Positions 51,179-61,146 of a stretch of 64,000 bases of DNA are shown piece after piece. The DNA is from an uncultured Bacteroidales bacterium (lineage in GTDB: Bacteria; Bacteroidota; Bacteroidia; Bacteroidales; Bacteroidaceae), in contig CACYYM010000010.1 in NCBI GenBank assembly GCA_902778625.1, forward strand, positions 124,001-188,000, given 5' to 3'. Position numbers and translations under genes: made by a program. Position 1 is the first letter of the stretch; each line of letters starts with the position of its first letter. Under the pieces are notes generated by a model. The model saw only the letters and a list, made by a program, of their open reading frames with translations, was not told where the DNA came from and ran no database searches.

Positions 51179-52414
51179 TTATTTCAACTTTTCACTCTTC
51201 TTTATCTGCTGCTCTGCATATTCACGAGTAATCGTAAGCATCTTTTCGCCATTCGAAGGAGCGCTGAACTGCGCCTCTATCATAATGGTCTCCATGATGC
51301 TGCGCAAGCCACGGGCTCCAAGCTTGTACTCGATGGCTTTGTCCACGATGAAGTCCAAGGCATCTTCCTCGAAGGAAAGCGTGATGCCATCCATCTGGAA
51401 AAGCTTTATCTGCTGTTTGACGAGCGAGTTCTTGGGCTCAGTCAGGATCTTTCGCAAGGCATCGCGGTCGAGGGGATTGAGGTATGTGAGAACCGGCAAA
51501 CGACCGATGATTTCAGGGATAAGGCCAAAACTCTTGAGGTCTTGCGGAACGATGTACTTCATCAAGTCCTTCGTGTCAATCTTTTGCTGGTTCTGCACGC
51601 TGTCGTAACCTACCACATGTGTGTTCAAGCGCTGTGCTATCTTGCGCTCTATGCCGTCGAAAGCACCGCCACAGATGAAGAGGATGTTGCGTGTGTCGAC
51701 ATGAATGTAGTCCTGATCCGGGTGCTTTCGTCCGCCTTTTGGTGGCACGTTTACTATCGAACCCTCAAGAAGTTTAAGCAGTCCTTGCTGCACTCCTTCG
51801 CCACTCACGTCACGAGTAATGCTCGGATTGTCTTGCTTGCGAGCTATCTTGTCTATCTCGTCGATGAAGACAATGCCGCGTTCGGTAGCCGTCACGTCGT
51901 AATCTGCCACTTGCAGAAGTCGGGTCAGGATGCTCTCGACGTCTTCTCCTACATAACCTGCTTCGGTGAAGATGGTGGCATCCACAATGGTGAAAGGCAC
52001 CTTGAGCAGCTTTGCAATAGTGCGAGCCAACAGAGTCTTGCCCGTACCTGTTGCGCCGACCATGATGATGTTGCTTTTCTCTATCTCCACGCCATCATCT
52101 GTCTTCTGTGACAAACGTTTGTAGTGGTTATAGACGGCAACAGAAAGGTAACGCTTCGCGCTGTCCTGCCCGATTACATACTGGTCGAGAAAGGCCTTGA
52201 TGTCACGAGGCTTGGGAATATCGTCCATGTCAAGGCCTGCTGTACTACCGGTCTTGACATTTACCTTACTGCCCAAATTTTCCCGAACTATATGCTCTGC
52301 CTGACGGACACATTCGTCGCAGATGAAGCCGTTCAAGCCTGTAAGCATTAGAGCTACCTCGTCTTCACTGCGTCCACAGAAGGAGCAACGGTTTTTGCGC
52401 TTGCCTGTCATCAA
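51179..52414 (-). CDS. clpX: ATP-dependent Clp protease ATP-binding subunit ClpX
   Basis: 411 aa. N-terminal zinc-binding domain with four cysteines ([15 protein letters not shown] ... CDEC), Walker [17 protein letters not shown] near 125, Walker [13 protein letters not shown], and a conserved [17 protein letters not shown] sensor region. It unfolds substrates and feeds them to ClpP. The start could be 52414 or one codon later (MTGKRK). Gene order tig-clpP-clpX is conserved widely. 42 nt separate it from clpP. Confidence 0.96.
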   Translation of the reverse strand: MMTGKRKNRCSFCGRSEDEVALMLTGLNGFICDECVRQAEHIVRENLGSKVNVKTGSTAGLDMDDIPKPRDIKAFLDQYVIGQDSAKRYLSVAVYNHYKRLSQKTDDGVEIEKSNIIMVGATGTGKTLLARTIAKLLKVPFTIVDATIFTEAGYVGEDVESILTRLLQVADYDVTATERGIVFIDEIDKIARKQDNPSITRDVSGEGVQQGLLKLLEGSIVNVPPKGGRKHPDQDYIHVDTRNILFICGGAFDGIERKIAQRLNTHVVGYDSVQNQQKIDTKDLMKYIVPQDLKSFGLIPEIIGRLPVLTYLNPLDRDALRKILTEPKNSLVKQQIKLFQMDGITLSFEEDALDFIVDKAIEYKLGARGLRSIMETIMIEAQFSAPSNGEKMLTITREYAEQQIKKSEKLK

Positions 52415-52456
52415 TAGAGGTTATTGGTTAAAGCTCAGAGGTTATTGAATGAAACC

Positions 52457-53128
52457 TTAATCCTCTTTGCGTGTCATCACACGGTCAATCATCCCGTACT
52501 CGAGGGCTTCCTGTGCAGTCATCCAGTAGTCTCGGTCGCTATCTGCCCAGACTTTGTCGAAGTCGGTATGCGAATGCTCTGCTATGATGCTGTAGAGCTC
52601 TTTCTTGAGCTTCAGTATCTCTCGAGCAGTAATCTCGATGTCGCTTGCCTGACCTTGAGCACCACCCATCGGTTGGTGAATCATGACCCGGCTGTGCTTC
52701 AGGGCGCTACGTTTCCCTTCCTTGCCGGCCACGAGCAATACTGCGGCCATGCTGGCAGCCATGCCTGTGCAGATGGTAGCCACGTCGCTCGAGATGAACT
52801 GCATTGTATCGTAGATGCCTAAGCCTGCATGTACGCTGCCACCAGGGCTGTTGACGTAAATGCTGATGTCTTTGCCCGGGTCGGCACTGTCGAGGAAGAG
52901 CAACTGAGCCTGCAAGGTGTTGGCAGTATAGTCGTCAATCTCTGTGCCAAGGAAGATGATGCGGTCCATCATCAGACGGCTGAAGACGTCCATCTGCGTT
53001 ACGTTCAGCTGACGCTCCTCAAGGATGTAGGGATTGAGGTACTGATTTTGCATGCTGACCACATCGTCGAGCACCATGCTGTTTATACCCATATGACGGG
53101 TTGCGAACTTGCGAAACTCTTTATCCAT
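52457..53128 (-). CDS. clpP: ATP-dependent Clp protease proteolytic subunit ClpP
   Basis: 223 aa from the ATG at 53128 (MDKEFRKFATRHMGINSMVL); a GTG three codons upstream (53137) is possible but less likely. Catalytic Ser in CTGMAASMAAVLLVAG, His in SRVMIHQPMGG, and Asp near DYWMTAQEALEYGMID. Partner of ClpX for regulated proteolysis. 42 nt from tig. Confidence 0.95.
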   Translation of the reverse strand: MDKEFRKFATRHMGINSMVLDDVVSMQNQYLNPYILEERQLNVTQMDVFSRLMMDRIIFLGTEIDDYTANTLQAQLLFLDSADPGKDISIYVNSPGGSVHAGLGIYDTMQFISSDVATICTGMAASMAAVLLVAGKEGKRSALKHSRVMIHQPMGGAQGQASDIEITAREILKLKKELYSIIAEHSHTDFDKVWADSDRDYWMTAQEALEYGMIDRVMTRKED

Positions 53129-53170
53129 AGCTATCACATTATATATAATAACACGCGTACGCGAGAGATT

Positions 53171-54532
53171 TTACTTCTTCTCCGAGAGCTTGCGGAACTC
53201 GTCCATCGAGACTTCCTTTGTCTTCAGCGTAACGGCTTCCTTAACTTTCGCTGCCATGAGGTTCTCGACGGTACGTTCTACGAGACCTTGTGCCTGCTGC
53301 TCGTTCTTGAGCATCTCGGCTGCGTAGTTCGTGACGGTCTCTTCGGGAAGATTCATCATACCGTACTGAGCGAACTGAAGACGGGTGTAGTGTTTCGCTG
53401 TCTCGAGCACATCTTCATGCTGCACCTTCACCTCAAGCTGGTCGCAAATCTGTTCCTTAGCAAGGTGCCAGAGCAGTTCGGGCAGGCTCTTCTCGAAGTT
53501 CTCCTCGACATATTCCTCGCCCTTATCCTGATTGCGAAGCTTCATAAAACGCTTCAGGAGTGCTTCGGGGAACTCAACTTTACCGATGCGACCCAAGATG
53601 TAGTCGCGAAGGTCTTGTGTGAACTGATATTCTGCCTCGCCAGCGAAGTTCTTCTTGATGTCGTTGGCAATAAACTCACGAAACTCCTTCTCGCTCTTCA
53701 CTACACCTTCTCCGAGCACTTTGTCGAAGAGGTCCTGATCGAGCTTGGCAGGCTCGTAGCGCATAATCTCGCTTATCTGGAAATTGAAGTTCGACTTCAT
53801 TTCCTCTGCTTCTTCCTTCGTGATGTGCAGCAGGCTGGCAAGTTCTGTAGCATTACCAGCATATGCCTTTGCCGGGTTGAAGGTGATGACATCGCCGAGC
53901 TTGGCACCTTCGAACTTTTCTTTCTCCTTGTTGTCCTTCATGTACTCGGGGAGCATAACTGCGTCCTCGACGGTAATGCCGTCCTTGAGCGTATTGTTCT
54001 TGGTGTTGAGTTGCGTGAGCGTGCCCTTCACCATGTCACCCTTCTCGAAACTTTCCGTCTTTACATGCTGACCGCCACGTTGGCAATAGCTTTGCACCTG
54101 CTGATCAACAAGGGCATCGTCCACCTTGATTTCGTAGTACGTCAACTTGTCCTTCTTGGAGAGCTTGGCGTCGAACTCAGGAGCGAGTGCAATGTCGAAG
54201 GCGAAGGTGAAGTCGTCCTGTGTCTCGAAATCCATCTGAGGAGTCTTCTCTTCATTTGGAAGAGGCTCGGCAAGCATGTTAATCTTATTCTCACGAATGT
54301 ACTTGTTGACTTCCTCACCAAGAATCTTGTTGATTTCCTCCGCCTTTACTTCTGTACCGAAACGCTTCTGAATGAGCGAAGCAGGTACTTTGCCAGGACG
54401 GAAACCAGGCAGACTTGCCTTATGGCTAAAGTCCTTAAGGGCCTTCTTTACTTTATCTTCATAGTCAGCTTTCTCGATGTTAAGGGTAAGCAAAGCGCTC
54501 ACCTTGTCAACGTTTTCAAATGATATCTTCAT
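53171..54532 (-). CDS. tig: Trigger factor
   Basis: 453 aa. Ribosome-binding tail with ASLPGFRPGKVPASLIQKRF near 40-60 (GFRxGKxP signature), a degenerate FKBP-like middle domain (about 150-240), and a helical C-terminal arm domain. It binds at the ribosome exit and folds nascent chains. It heads the tig-clpP-clpX cluster; the -7 box lies at 54578-54585. Confidence 0.95.
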   Translation of the reverse strand: MKISFENVDKVSALLTLNIEKADYEDKVKKALKDFSHKASLPGFRPGKVPASLIQKRFGTEVKAEEINKILGEEVNKYIRENKINMLAEPLPNEEKTPQMDFETQDDFTFAFDIALAPEFDAKLSKKDKLTYYEIKVDDALVDQQVQSYCQRGGQHVKTESFEKGDMVKGTLTQLNTKNNTLKDGITVEDAVMLPEYMKDNKEKEKFEGAKLGDVITFNPAKAYAGNATELASLLHITKEEAEEMKSNFNFQISEIMRYEPAKLDQDLFDKVLGEGVVKSEKEFREFIANDIKKNFAGEAEYQFTQDLRDYILGRIGKVEFPEALLKRFMKLRNQDKGEEYVEENFEKSLPELLWHLAKEQICDQLEVKVQHEDVLETAKHYTRLQFAQYGMMNLPEETVTNYAAEMLKNEQQAQGLVERTVENLMAAKVKEAVTLKTKEVSMDEFRKLSEKK

Positions 54533-54577
54533 CAGTTATTTGGGTTTAGTTATTATCCTTTTCTTCTAAAGCGGGTG

Positions 54578-54585
54578 CAAAGGTA
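54578..54585 (-). promoter_or_regulatory. -7 promoter box TACCTTTG for tig-clpP-clpX
   Basis: Minus-strand TACCTTTG lies 45 nt upstream of the tig ATG. Confidence 0.72.
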
Positions 54586-54664
54586 CAAAGAAAAGTTGAA
54601 AAATTGAAATATTAAAAGGTTAAAAAGAAAGAAGAATGAGGAATTGTTTCGAGTCCTTCGCAAA

Positions 54665-54766
54665 ATCCACAGGTGGATTCGGGCAAATCCACAGGTGGAT
54701 TTTGCAGAATGCACGTGTGGATTTGCCCGGATGCACGTGTGGATTTTCCCGGATGCACGTATGTGG
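54665..54766 (+). repeat. 22-nt-phased palindrome array upstream of tig
   Basis: Five 14-nt units start at 54665, 54687, 54709, 54731 and 54753: ATCCACAGGTGGAT (twice), ATGCACGTGTGGAT (twice), ATGCACGTATGTGG. The pitch is exactly 22 nt and the spacers 8 nt (TCGGGCAA, TTTGCAGA, TTGCCCGG, TTTCCCGG). It has the same architecture and arms as the array at 17052-17152. It lies upstream of the tig promoter and downstream of the phosphodiesterase gene. Confidence 0.9.
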
Positions 54767-54806
54767 CTTGTTTACAAAACGTCACCCTGCCCTGCAGGAC
54801 ACTCGG

Positions 54807-55874
54807 CTAAGGAGCGATGGGCAGGAGTTGCGCACCGCCTTCAGGCGTGAAATCAAGGTCGAGGATTCGGGCGATGGTTGCAGCCACTTGCTTTGTGAAG
54901 AAGGGACCGTTGTTGAGTGTCTCGCCCTTTGGTTCAATGCCTTTGCCCAGGAGCATGAGCCAAGTTGCCTCGGAACCTTTGGTGCTGCTGCCATGACTTG
55001 CCCATTGGTCACCATCCCCACGCCCGTGGTCACAGGTGATGAGATAGGTGGTCTTGCCTTTATAGAACTTATCCGACTCGCATGCATTGTAGATATCACT
55101 AATGAAAGCATCGGTGGCGTTGGCTGCATCGAGGTAAAAATCGTACTTGCGAGCATGCGCCCACTCGTCGCAGTCACCAAAGGATATCCACATCACTTTG
55201 GGATGGTCTGCCTTCAATGTCTCAATGGCATAAGCATACGTGAAAGCATCAAAGTGCTCACTTCCCCAATAGTGAGGCATGCCTTCCATCATCCTGTCCA
55301 CCATCTTTAGGACAGGCGTCTGCGTTTTTGCAATGTTCTTCTCGTAAGAGACACTGGCGGGAATGTGTGCTTCCTCGTTATGAATGGCATAACGTGTCGA
55401 CTTCCAAGAGCCATACATTACAACGCTTCCTTTATAACGAAGGTCTTGATTGGCCACTTCGAGGACGTTAAGATGGGGATTGGGAATAGGGTCGTTGCCC
55501 TTGATGTCTTCATCCACGATGCCTGTCATCATCTCAGAATAGCCTGGGAAAGAGATGTTTGTCTTGTTGGCGACCTGCATCACGCTACCAAGATTGCGGT
55601 TGCCGATGAGCATGCCTTGCTTGGCGACTGTGTTCCAGACGAAAGGCATCAAAGCCATACGGCGGTCAACAGGTGTGTGTCGCCAATAGAGGCGACGTGT
55701 CTGCTCGACGTTCCTCACCTCTTTCGTATTGGAAAGCAGGCTCTCTTCAGCACCCGAGAAGACCTCCTGCCAACGTAATCCGTCAATGGTGATGATGACA
55801 AGACGCGGGAAGTCATCACCCTTTGCAAATGCCATCAAAGGCATCAAGAATAGAATTAAAATAAGACGTTTCAT
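54807..55874 (-). CDS. Alkaline-phosphatase-superfamily phosphodiesterase-like protein, exported
   Basis: 355 aa from MKRLILILFLMPLMAFAKGD (an ATG four codons upstream at 55886 is also possible). VIITIDGLRWQEVFSG gives the first metal ligand; TNISFPGYSEMMTG holds the likely nucleophile (Ser/Thr) as in type I phosphodiesterase/nucleotide pyrophosphatase proteins; WISFGDCDEWAHARKYDFYL and YLITCDHGRGDGDQWASHG supply Asp/His metal ligands. Substrate unknown; a periplasmic phosphodiesterase or phosphatase is likely. On the same strand, 77 nt after lptB's end. Confidence 0.82.
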   Translation of the reverse strand: MKRLILILFLMPLMAFAKGDDFPRLVIITIDGLRWQEVFSGAEESLLSNTKEVRNVEQTRRLYWRHTPVDRRMALMPFVWNTVAKQGMLIGNRNLGSVMQVANKTNISFPGYSEMMTGIVDEDIKGNDPIPNPHLNVLEVANQDLRYKGSVVMYGSWKSTRYAIHNEEAHIPASVSYEKNIAKTQTPVLKMVDRMMEGMPHYWGSEHFDAFTYAYAIETLKADHPKVMWISFGDCDEWAHARKYDFYLDAANATDAFISDIYNACESDKFYKGKTTYLITCDHGRGDGDQWASHGSSTKGSEATWLMLLGKGIEPKGETLNNGPFFTKQVAATIARILDLDFTPEGGAQLLPIAP

Positions 55875-55951
55875 ATTATTTGCCATTTAATCATTTAGCA
55901 TATACTATTTATTCTCCACCTTACGGGTGAGCCGGAGGGAGACAACTCACG

Positions 55952-56740
55952 TCATGCCTTCCCGGTTGCCGTGCGTTGCTCCTCCATTTGCTGGAAGTCC
56001 TTGAAGCGAAGGACAAAGTTTCTGGTCAGGTATTTATCGAGAACAACGGGATTGACACTCAGCTCCTGAGGTGTTCCGTGGAAAAGTATCTGCCCTTCGA
56101 ACAGCAGATAGGCGCGGTCGGTAATGCAGAGGGTCTCCTCCACGTTGTGGTCCGTGATAAGAACTCCGATGTTCCTCTGCTTCAGTTTCCACACGATATA
56201 TTGTATGTCCTCCACAGCAATCGGGTCAACGCCAGCAAAAGGTTCGTCGAGCATAATGAACTTCGGGTCGATTGCAAGGCAGCGGGCAATCTCCGTCCTG
56301 CGTCGTTCGCCACCACTTAACTGGTCGCCCAAGTTCTTTCGTACCTTTTCGAGATGGAACTCCGTGATAAGACTTTCGAGCTTTTCGCGCTGTTCTTCCT
56401 TCGTCTTATTCGTCATCTCGAGCACGCTGGCGATATTGTCTTCTACACTCATCTTGCGAAAAACGCTGGCTTCTTGCGCGAGGTAACCAATGCCCAGACG
56501 AGCTCTCTTATAAACAGGCAGGTCGGTAATCTCCTCGTCACCCAGGAAGATATGTCCGTCGTTTGGCAAAACGAGGCCTGTCGTCATGTAGAAAGAGGTG
56601 GTTTTGCCTGCACCGTTCGGCCCAAGCAAACCAACAATCTCGCCCTGACGAACGTTGAAAGTGACGTTGTTCACAACAGTTCGCTTGCCGTATATCTTTA
56701 CAAGTCCTTCGCTTCGAAGCTGCAAACTCTCATTTTCCAT
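55952..56740 (-). CDS. lptB: LPS export ABC transporter ATP-binding protein LptB
   Basis: 262 aa. Walker [20 protein letters not shown] near 37, Q-loop [20 protein letters not shown], signature [16 protein letters not shown], Walker [21 protein letters not shown]. The [21 protein letters not shown] stretch and [11 protein letters not shown] are typical of LptB, which powers transport of lipopolysaccharide from the inner membrane. A C-terminal extension follows YLTRNFVL. 15 nt downstream of the MlaF-like gene. Confidence 0.93.
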   Translation of the reverse strand: MENESLQLRSEGLVKIYGKRTVVNNVTFNVRQGEIVGLLGPNGAGKTTSFYMTTGLVLPNDGHIFLGDEEITDLPVYKRARLGIGYLAQEASVFRKMSVEDNIASVLEMTNKTKEEQREKLESLITEFHLEKVRKNLGDQLSGGERRRTEIARCLAIDPKFIMLDEPFAGVDPIAVEDIQYIVWKLKQRNIGVLITDHNVEETLCITDRAYLLFEGQILFHGTPQELSVNPVVLDKYLTRNFVLRFKDFQQMEEQRTATGKA

Positions 56741-56755
56741 TTCACCGTTTTCCGT

Positions 56756-57526
56756 TTACAATTTCTCCTTTTGAGCTTCTTCTTCCTTGACCTTCCTCAG
56801 CAAGTCGCTTGCAAAGATGAAGGAATTCAGCTTTTCGTTGGTAGAACCCATTATCTGATCCTTCGAGCCCTCCCATTCTTTGTGACCATCGCAAATGAAA
56901 AGGATGCTCTCGCCTATGCCGAGCACGGAGTTCATATCGTGTGTGTTGATAATGGTCGTCATGCCGTATTCGTGCGTGATACTGCTGATGAGGTCGTCGA
57001 TGACGAGACTCGTTTTCGGATCGAGACCGGAGTTTGGCTCGTCACAAAAGAGGTATTTGGGATTGAGAGCAATGGCTCTGGCAATCGCCACACGTTTCTG
57101 CATACCGCCACTTATCTCGCCTGGCATCTTATCTTCGGCTCCTTTCAGGTTGACTCTCTCGAGGCAGAAACGGGCACGAGTGATGCGGTCGGCCTGATTC
57201 ATGTCGGAGAACATGTCGAGCGGGAACATAACATTCTCCAGTACGGTCATGGAGTCGAAAAGGGCGGCACTTTGGAAAATCATTCCCATTTCGCGTCGCA
57301 TCATCACTCGTTCCTTCTTTGCCATCGTCACGAAGTCACGTCCGTCGTAGAGTATCTTTCCCTTTGTAGGCGTGAAGAGCCCCACGATGTTCTTCATCAG
57401 CACAGTCTTGCCCGAACCCGACTGCCCGATGATGAGGTTCGTCTGCCCGTCGCGGAACGTCATGTTGATGTCCGAGAGGATGTCTCTGCCATCGAAACTC
57501 TTGTATAGATGCTGGACTTCAATCAT
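56756..57526 (-). CDS. mlaF: MlaF-type ABC transporter ATP-binding protein
   Basis: 256 aa. Walker A IIGQSGSGKTVLMKNIVGLF near 33, Q-loop MIFQSAALFDSMTVLENVMF, signature EISGGMQKRVAIARAIALNP, Walker B YLFCDEPNSGLDPKTSLVID. FQSAALFDSMTVLENV is characteristic of the Mla/Mce lipid-transport ATPases. With the permease starting 2 nt upstream it would move phospholipid between envelope membranes; the Mce-domain partner is not in the window. Confidence 0.9.
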   Translation of the reverse strand: MIEVQHLYKSFDGRDILSDINMTFRDGQTNLIIGQSGSGKTVLMKNIVGLFTPTKGKILYDGRDFVTMAKKERVMMRREMGMIFQSAALFDSMTVLENVMFPLDMFSDMNQADRITRARFCLERVNLKGAEDKMPGEISGGMQKRVAIARAIALNPKYLFCDEPNSGLDPKTSLVIDDLISSITHEYGMTTIINTHDMNSVLGIGESILFICDGHKEWEGSKDQIMGSTNEKLNSFIFASDLLRKVKEEEAQKEKL

Positions 57527-57527
57527 T

Positions 57528-58271
57528 TTACGACAACAATGAGGTTAGGAAGATGTCTGAGAAGAGAATCAACATGCTGCTCGAGACGACGGCGTTTGTG
57601 CTGGCCTTGCCCACATCGAAGCTTCCGCCCTCCACGAAGTAGCCGTGATACGATGCCACGCTACTGATGATGAAGGCAAAGAAGATGCTCTTGATGATGC
57701 TCATCCAGACGTACCATTGGTTGAAGCTATGCAACAAACCGACGGTCAGGTCGTCAGGTGTGATGATGCCGGCAATGGCTGTTGCATAGGCTCCTACAAA
57801 ACCTGCAACGATGCTGAAGACTACCAGGAAGGGAATCATCGTCATCATGCCGACCACTTTAGGCAAGATGAGGAACGACGCCGAGTTAACCCCCATAATC
57901 TCCAACGCGTCAATCTGTTGCGTCACTCGCATAGTGCCTATCTCCGAAGCGATGTTAGAGCCCACCTTACCTGCCAAGATGAGACACATGATGCTTGAAG
58001 AAAACTCCAAGAGCATGATTTCGCGCGTGGTGTATCCTGTCGTGAACGTCGGCATCCACGGGCTTTGGATATTGAGCTTTATCTGTATGCAGATGACGGC
58101 GCCTATGAAGAAACTGATGAGCAACACGATGCCGATGGAATCGACACCAAGCGAACCCATCTCGCGGACGTACTGGCGGAAGAACATTCGCCACCTTTCG
58201 GGAATGCTCAAGACTCGCCCCATCAGTTGCAAGTACCTGCCAAAAGCTGCCAGCCACTTCGTGATAAACAT
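57528..58271 (-). CDS. mlaE: MlaE-family ABC transporter permease
   Basis: 247 aa from MFITKWLAAFGRYLQLMGRV; 22 more in-frame codons upstream are heptamer-type repeat DNA and are rejected. It has about five to six membrane segments and the MlaE motifs VLLISFFIGAVICIQIKLNI, SNIASEIGTMRVTQQIDALE and LPKVVGMMTMIPFLVVFSI. The membrane half of a lipid ABC transporter, directly followed by mlaF (1 nt gap). Confidence 0.93.
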   Translation of the reverse strand: MFITKWLAAFGRYLQLMGRVLSIPERWRMFFRQYVREMGSLGVDSIGIVLLISFFIGAVICIQIKLNIQSPWMPTFTTGYTTREIMLLEFSSSIMCLILAGKVGSNIASEIGTMRVTQQIDALEIMGVNSASFLILPKVVGMMTMIPFLVVFSIVAGFVGAYATAIAGIITPDDLTVGLLHSFNQWYVWMSIIKSIFFAFIISSVASYHGYFVEGGSFDVGKASTNAVVSSSMLILFSDIFLTSLLS

Positions 58272-58305
58272 AGCTTCTCGAAACTCTAAACTTTCAACTC
58301 TAAAA

Positions 58306-61107
58306 CTATTGCTGCGGCGTTTCCATGCCGACAACAAGGCGGTTGCCGCTGCCGAAGATGTCCTGAGCCACCTTTTTGATGTCCTCGATTGTTATGCTCT
58401 GGACACACTCCTCATAGCCCTCGACGAACTCCTGATTGTAGCGCGTCTTCGAGACAAGGCTGGTCATCCAGTAGCCGTTGTTCTTCAAGTCTTCCTGATG
58501 CGAACGGAGCATGTACTCCTTTATCTTGCCAAGATTCTCCTCGGAAGGTCCTTCGGCCATCATCTTCTTGATGCCGTCGTTCACGATGCCCGTCATCGAT
58601 TCACGCTTTTCGGGAGCCGTGGGCAGGACGATCTGAGCAGTCGCTATCTCTTCAGGATAGTCGCTCAGGCTGGCACTTACAGGCACGCCGTAAGCTCCGC
58701 CGTTGTCCTCGCGAACAGTCTCCGTGTAGAGCATCTGCATGGCCTGCTGGAGCATGTCAACAAGGATGTCGTTCCTCAATGTCTCCTTCATGGGGGCATG
58801 ATAGAGGAAGACATTCAGGGAGTTGGGCGTGTCCTGCTCCTTCGTGAAGAAGCACTCGCGTTCGCCCTTCGTCATGCGCTGGTCTATCATCTTGTACTTC
58901 TCCTTCTTGCCCTTTGCAGGAAGCGCTCCAAGATACTTTGCAAGCAAGGGAGCAACAGAATCCGCATTAACATCGCCCACGAGATAGTACTCGAAGTCGC
59001 CTGCATTGGCAAAGCGTTCCTTGTACATCTCGAGCAAGCGGTCGTAGTTGATGCGGTCGAGGTCTTCCTCCTTGAAGCGCTTAGCACGGACATTATTGTT
59101 GTAAACCACGCTGATTACGCTATCCTGCAGTGCCGTTTGAGGATTGAGGTCTTGGTTCTTCAAAGCATTGCGACTGCGCTCTATGGCAGAGGTGAAGGCT
59201 TCGTCGTCGCGACGGGGAGAGGTGAAGTTAAGGTAAACCAGCTGGAGCATCGTCTCGAGGTCCTTCTTCACACAGTTCGCGCTGATGCCTTCGCTGCGTA
59301 CATTGACGCTCGACGACACGCTGGCCTGCTTGCCTGCAAGCTTCTTGTTGAGCTCTACAGCAGAGAAGTTGCCCAAACCGCCCTGATGAACCAAACCGAT
59401 GTTGCTGGCGTTGATGTACTCGTCGTTGCCGTAGAGGCTGTTGCCGCCCCAAGATGTTGCACGGAAGACTATCTTGTTGGGGCTGTAGTCGGTCTGCTTC
59501 ACATGAATCTTCATGCCGTTGCTCAGGGTAATGAGCTTGGCGCCATAGATGTCGTCGGTTATCTTCTTGACCTTCACCTTGCTTTTCAGCTCGGGCACCA
59601 ACGGCTCGGTGCTGACCTCTTCTGTAAAGGCGGCAATGTCTTCGCCATCAACTTCTGTCATTGCCGACAGCACTTCCTGTTCGGTCGGACAAGCGAGTCC
59701 TTCCTTCTCGGGCATAAAGACGAGAATGACCCTGTTGTCTTGCGAGAGCTCTCCGATGGCTTGATTAATCATGTCCAAAGGAATGTTGGGCACAATTTGG
59801 TTCATCATCTGATGCTCCCATTCAATGCCGGCTGCAGGGATATTATCTATAAAGTGACGGACATAATCATTAACGAAGGACGTATTGGTGCGCTTGTCGC
59901 GAGCCTCGTAAGCTGCATCGATTTGCGACAAGTACTCTTGCTTGAAGCGGTCATACTCGCTTTCCGTAAAGCCACCACGAGAAGCACGGAGCAATTCACG
60001 ATAGGCTGCCTTGATGCCCTCTGCATAACGGTTCTCCTTCATCGAGATATCGAGGGAAAGTGCTTCCTTTGTCTTTGCAACAAGGAAGTCACCGAAACTG
60101 ACAGAAGCACCCGAGAAAGGTGCATCCGCCTTTCGTGTAAGTTCATTGAGACGCTCGTTCAGCATGCCCGAAATTGCGTCCTCGACGTAATCCTGAGCGA
60201 TATAAGCCATTGTGCCTCTCAGTTCGCGAGGCAGTGGTTCAGTCTTGAACATGACGGATGCCACCATACCGGTGAACTCTTTGTCTTTGCCGATAAATAC
60301 CAGTGGCTCCTGATTGTCGGGCACAGGGAACTCTTCGCGAACGGCAGCATTTGCAGCGGCGGGAGCAATATCGGCAAACATCTCCTGCAACTTCTTCTCG
60401 ACGGCATCGGGGTCAACATCGCCAACGACGATGAGCGCCTGCAGGTCGGGACGGTACCACTTGCGGTAATAGCTGCGGAGTGTTTCATAGGGGAAGTTCT
60501 TCACCACCTCCATTGTGCCGATAGGCATGCGCTCGGCATACTTACTGTCTTTGCAGATAGTAGGCAGAGCGGCTTCAATAAGTCGCAACTGAGCGCTGCG
60601 ACGCACACGCCATTCCTCTTCGATGACACCACGTTCCTTGTCTATCTCCTTGTCTTCGAGCAGGAGGTCGTGGCTCCAATCATGAAGGATGAGCAGACAG
60701 GAATCGACGGCTCCGGCTATCTCGACATTGACGTTGTTGATGTTATAGACCGTCTCGTCGAAAGAGGTATAGGCATTCAGGTTCTCGCCGAACTTCACGC
60801 CAATGCGCTCCAGGTACTGCTTCAGGGCATCACCGGGAAAATGTGTTGTGCCATTGAAGCACATGTGCTCGAGGAAGTGAGCCAAGCCGCGCTGGTCGTC
60901 CTCTTCTTGCATCGAGCCGACGCGCTGGGCGATGTAGAAGTCGCAACGCTTCTCGGGCCACTCGTTGTGGCGAATGTAGTAGGTAAGGCCATTGTTCAAC
61001 TTGCCTGTCTTGACGGCAGGGTCAAGGGGAACTGGAGGCATTTGCATTTGTGCGCTAACTGCTGATACTGCCACGAGCATCAGCAGGAAAGAGATAAGTT
61101 TCTTCAT
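58306..61107 (-). CDS. M16-family (insulinase/pitrilysin-like) zinc peptidase, exported
   Basis: 933 aa from MKKLISFLLMLVAVSAVSAQ (signal peptide); nine upstream in-frame codons are repeat DNA. The inverted zinc motif HFLEH in GLAHFLEHMCFNGTTHFPG near residue 75, with the downstream Glu in YNINNVNVEIAGAVDSCLLI-type helix. Four M16 domains in a row: the active domain, an inactive N-like part, and a second pair (FRATSWGGNSLYGNDEYINA; ASVSSSVNVRSEGISAN). Such periplasmic peptidases degrade peptides in Bacteroidetes. 34 nt before mlaE. Confidence 0.93.
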   Translation of the reverse strand: MKKLISFLLMLVAVSAVSAQMQMPPVPLDPAVKTGKLNNGLTYYIRHNEWPEKRCDFYIAQRVGSMQEEDDQRGLAHFLEHMCFNGTTHFPGDALKQYLERIGVKFGENLNAYTSFDETVYNINNVNVEIAGAVDSCLLILHDWSHDLLLEDKEIDKERGVIEEEWRVRRSAQLRLIEAALPTICKDSKYAERMPIGTMEVVKNFPYETLRSYYRKWYRPDLQALIVVGDVDPDAVEKKLQEMFADIAPAAANAAVREEFPVPDNQEPLVFIGKDKEFTGMVASVMFKTEPLPRELRGTMAYIAQDYVEDAISGMLNERLNELTRKADAPFSGASVSFGDFLVAKTKEALSLDISMKENRYAEGIKAAYRELLRASRGGFTESEYDRFKQEYLSQIDAAYEARDKRTNTSFVNDYVRHFIDNIPAAGIEWEHQMMNQIVPNIPLDMINQAIGELSQDNRVILVFMPEKEGLACPTEQEVLSAMTEVDGEDIAAFTEEVSTEPLVPELKSKVKVKKITDDIYGAKLITLSNGMKIHVKQTDYSPNKIVFRATSWGGNSLYGNDEYINASNIGLVHQGGLGNFSAVELNKKLAGKQASVSSSVNVRSEGISANCVKKDLETMLQLVYLNFTSPRRDDEAFTSAIERSRNALKNQDLNPQTALQDSVISVVYNNNVRAKRFKEEDLDRINYDRLLEMYKERFANAGDFEYYLVGDVNADSVAPLLAKYLGALPAKGKKEKYKMIDQRMTKGERECFFTKEQDTPNSLNVFLYHAPMKETLRNDILVDMLQQAMQMLYTETVREDNGGAYGVPVSASLSDYPEEIATAQIVLPTAPEKRESMTGIVNDGIKKMMAEGPSEENLGKIKEYMLRSHQEDLKNNGYWMTSLVSKTRYNQEFVEGYEECVQSITIEDIKKVAQDIFGSGNRLVVGMETPQQ

Positions 61108-61146
61108 TTTATTTTGAATTTTGAATCTACACATTTTGAATTATTC

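Noticed and set aside
57811..61065. A long plus-strand open frame of over 1000 codons opposite mlaE and the M16 peptidase
   Set aside because: It is the complement of two well-identified minus-strand genes; the composition bias of those genes leaves the antisense frame free of stops. No domain or start signal supports it.
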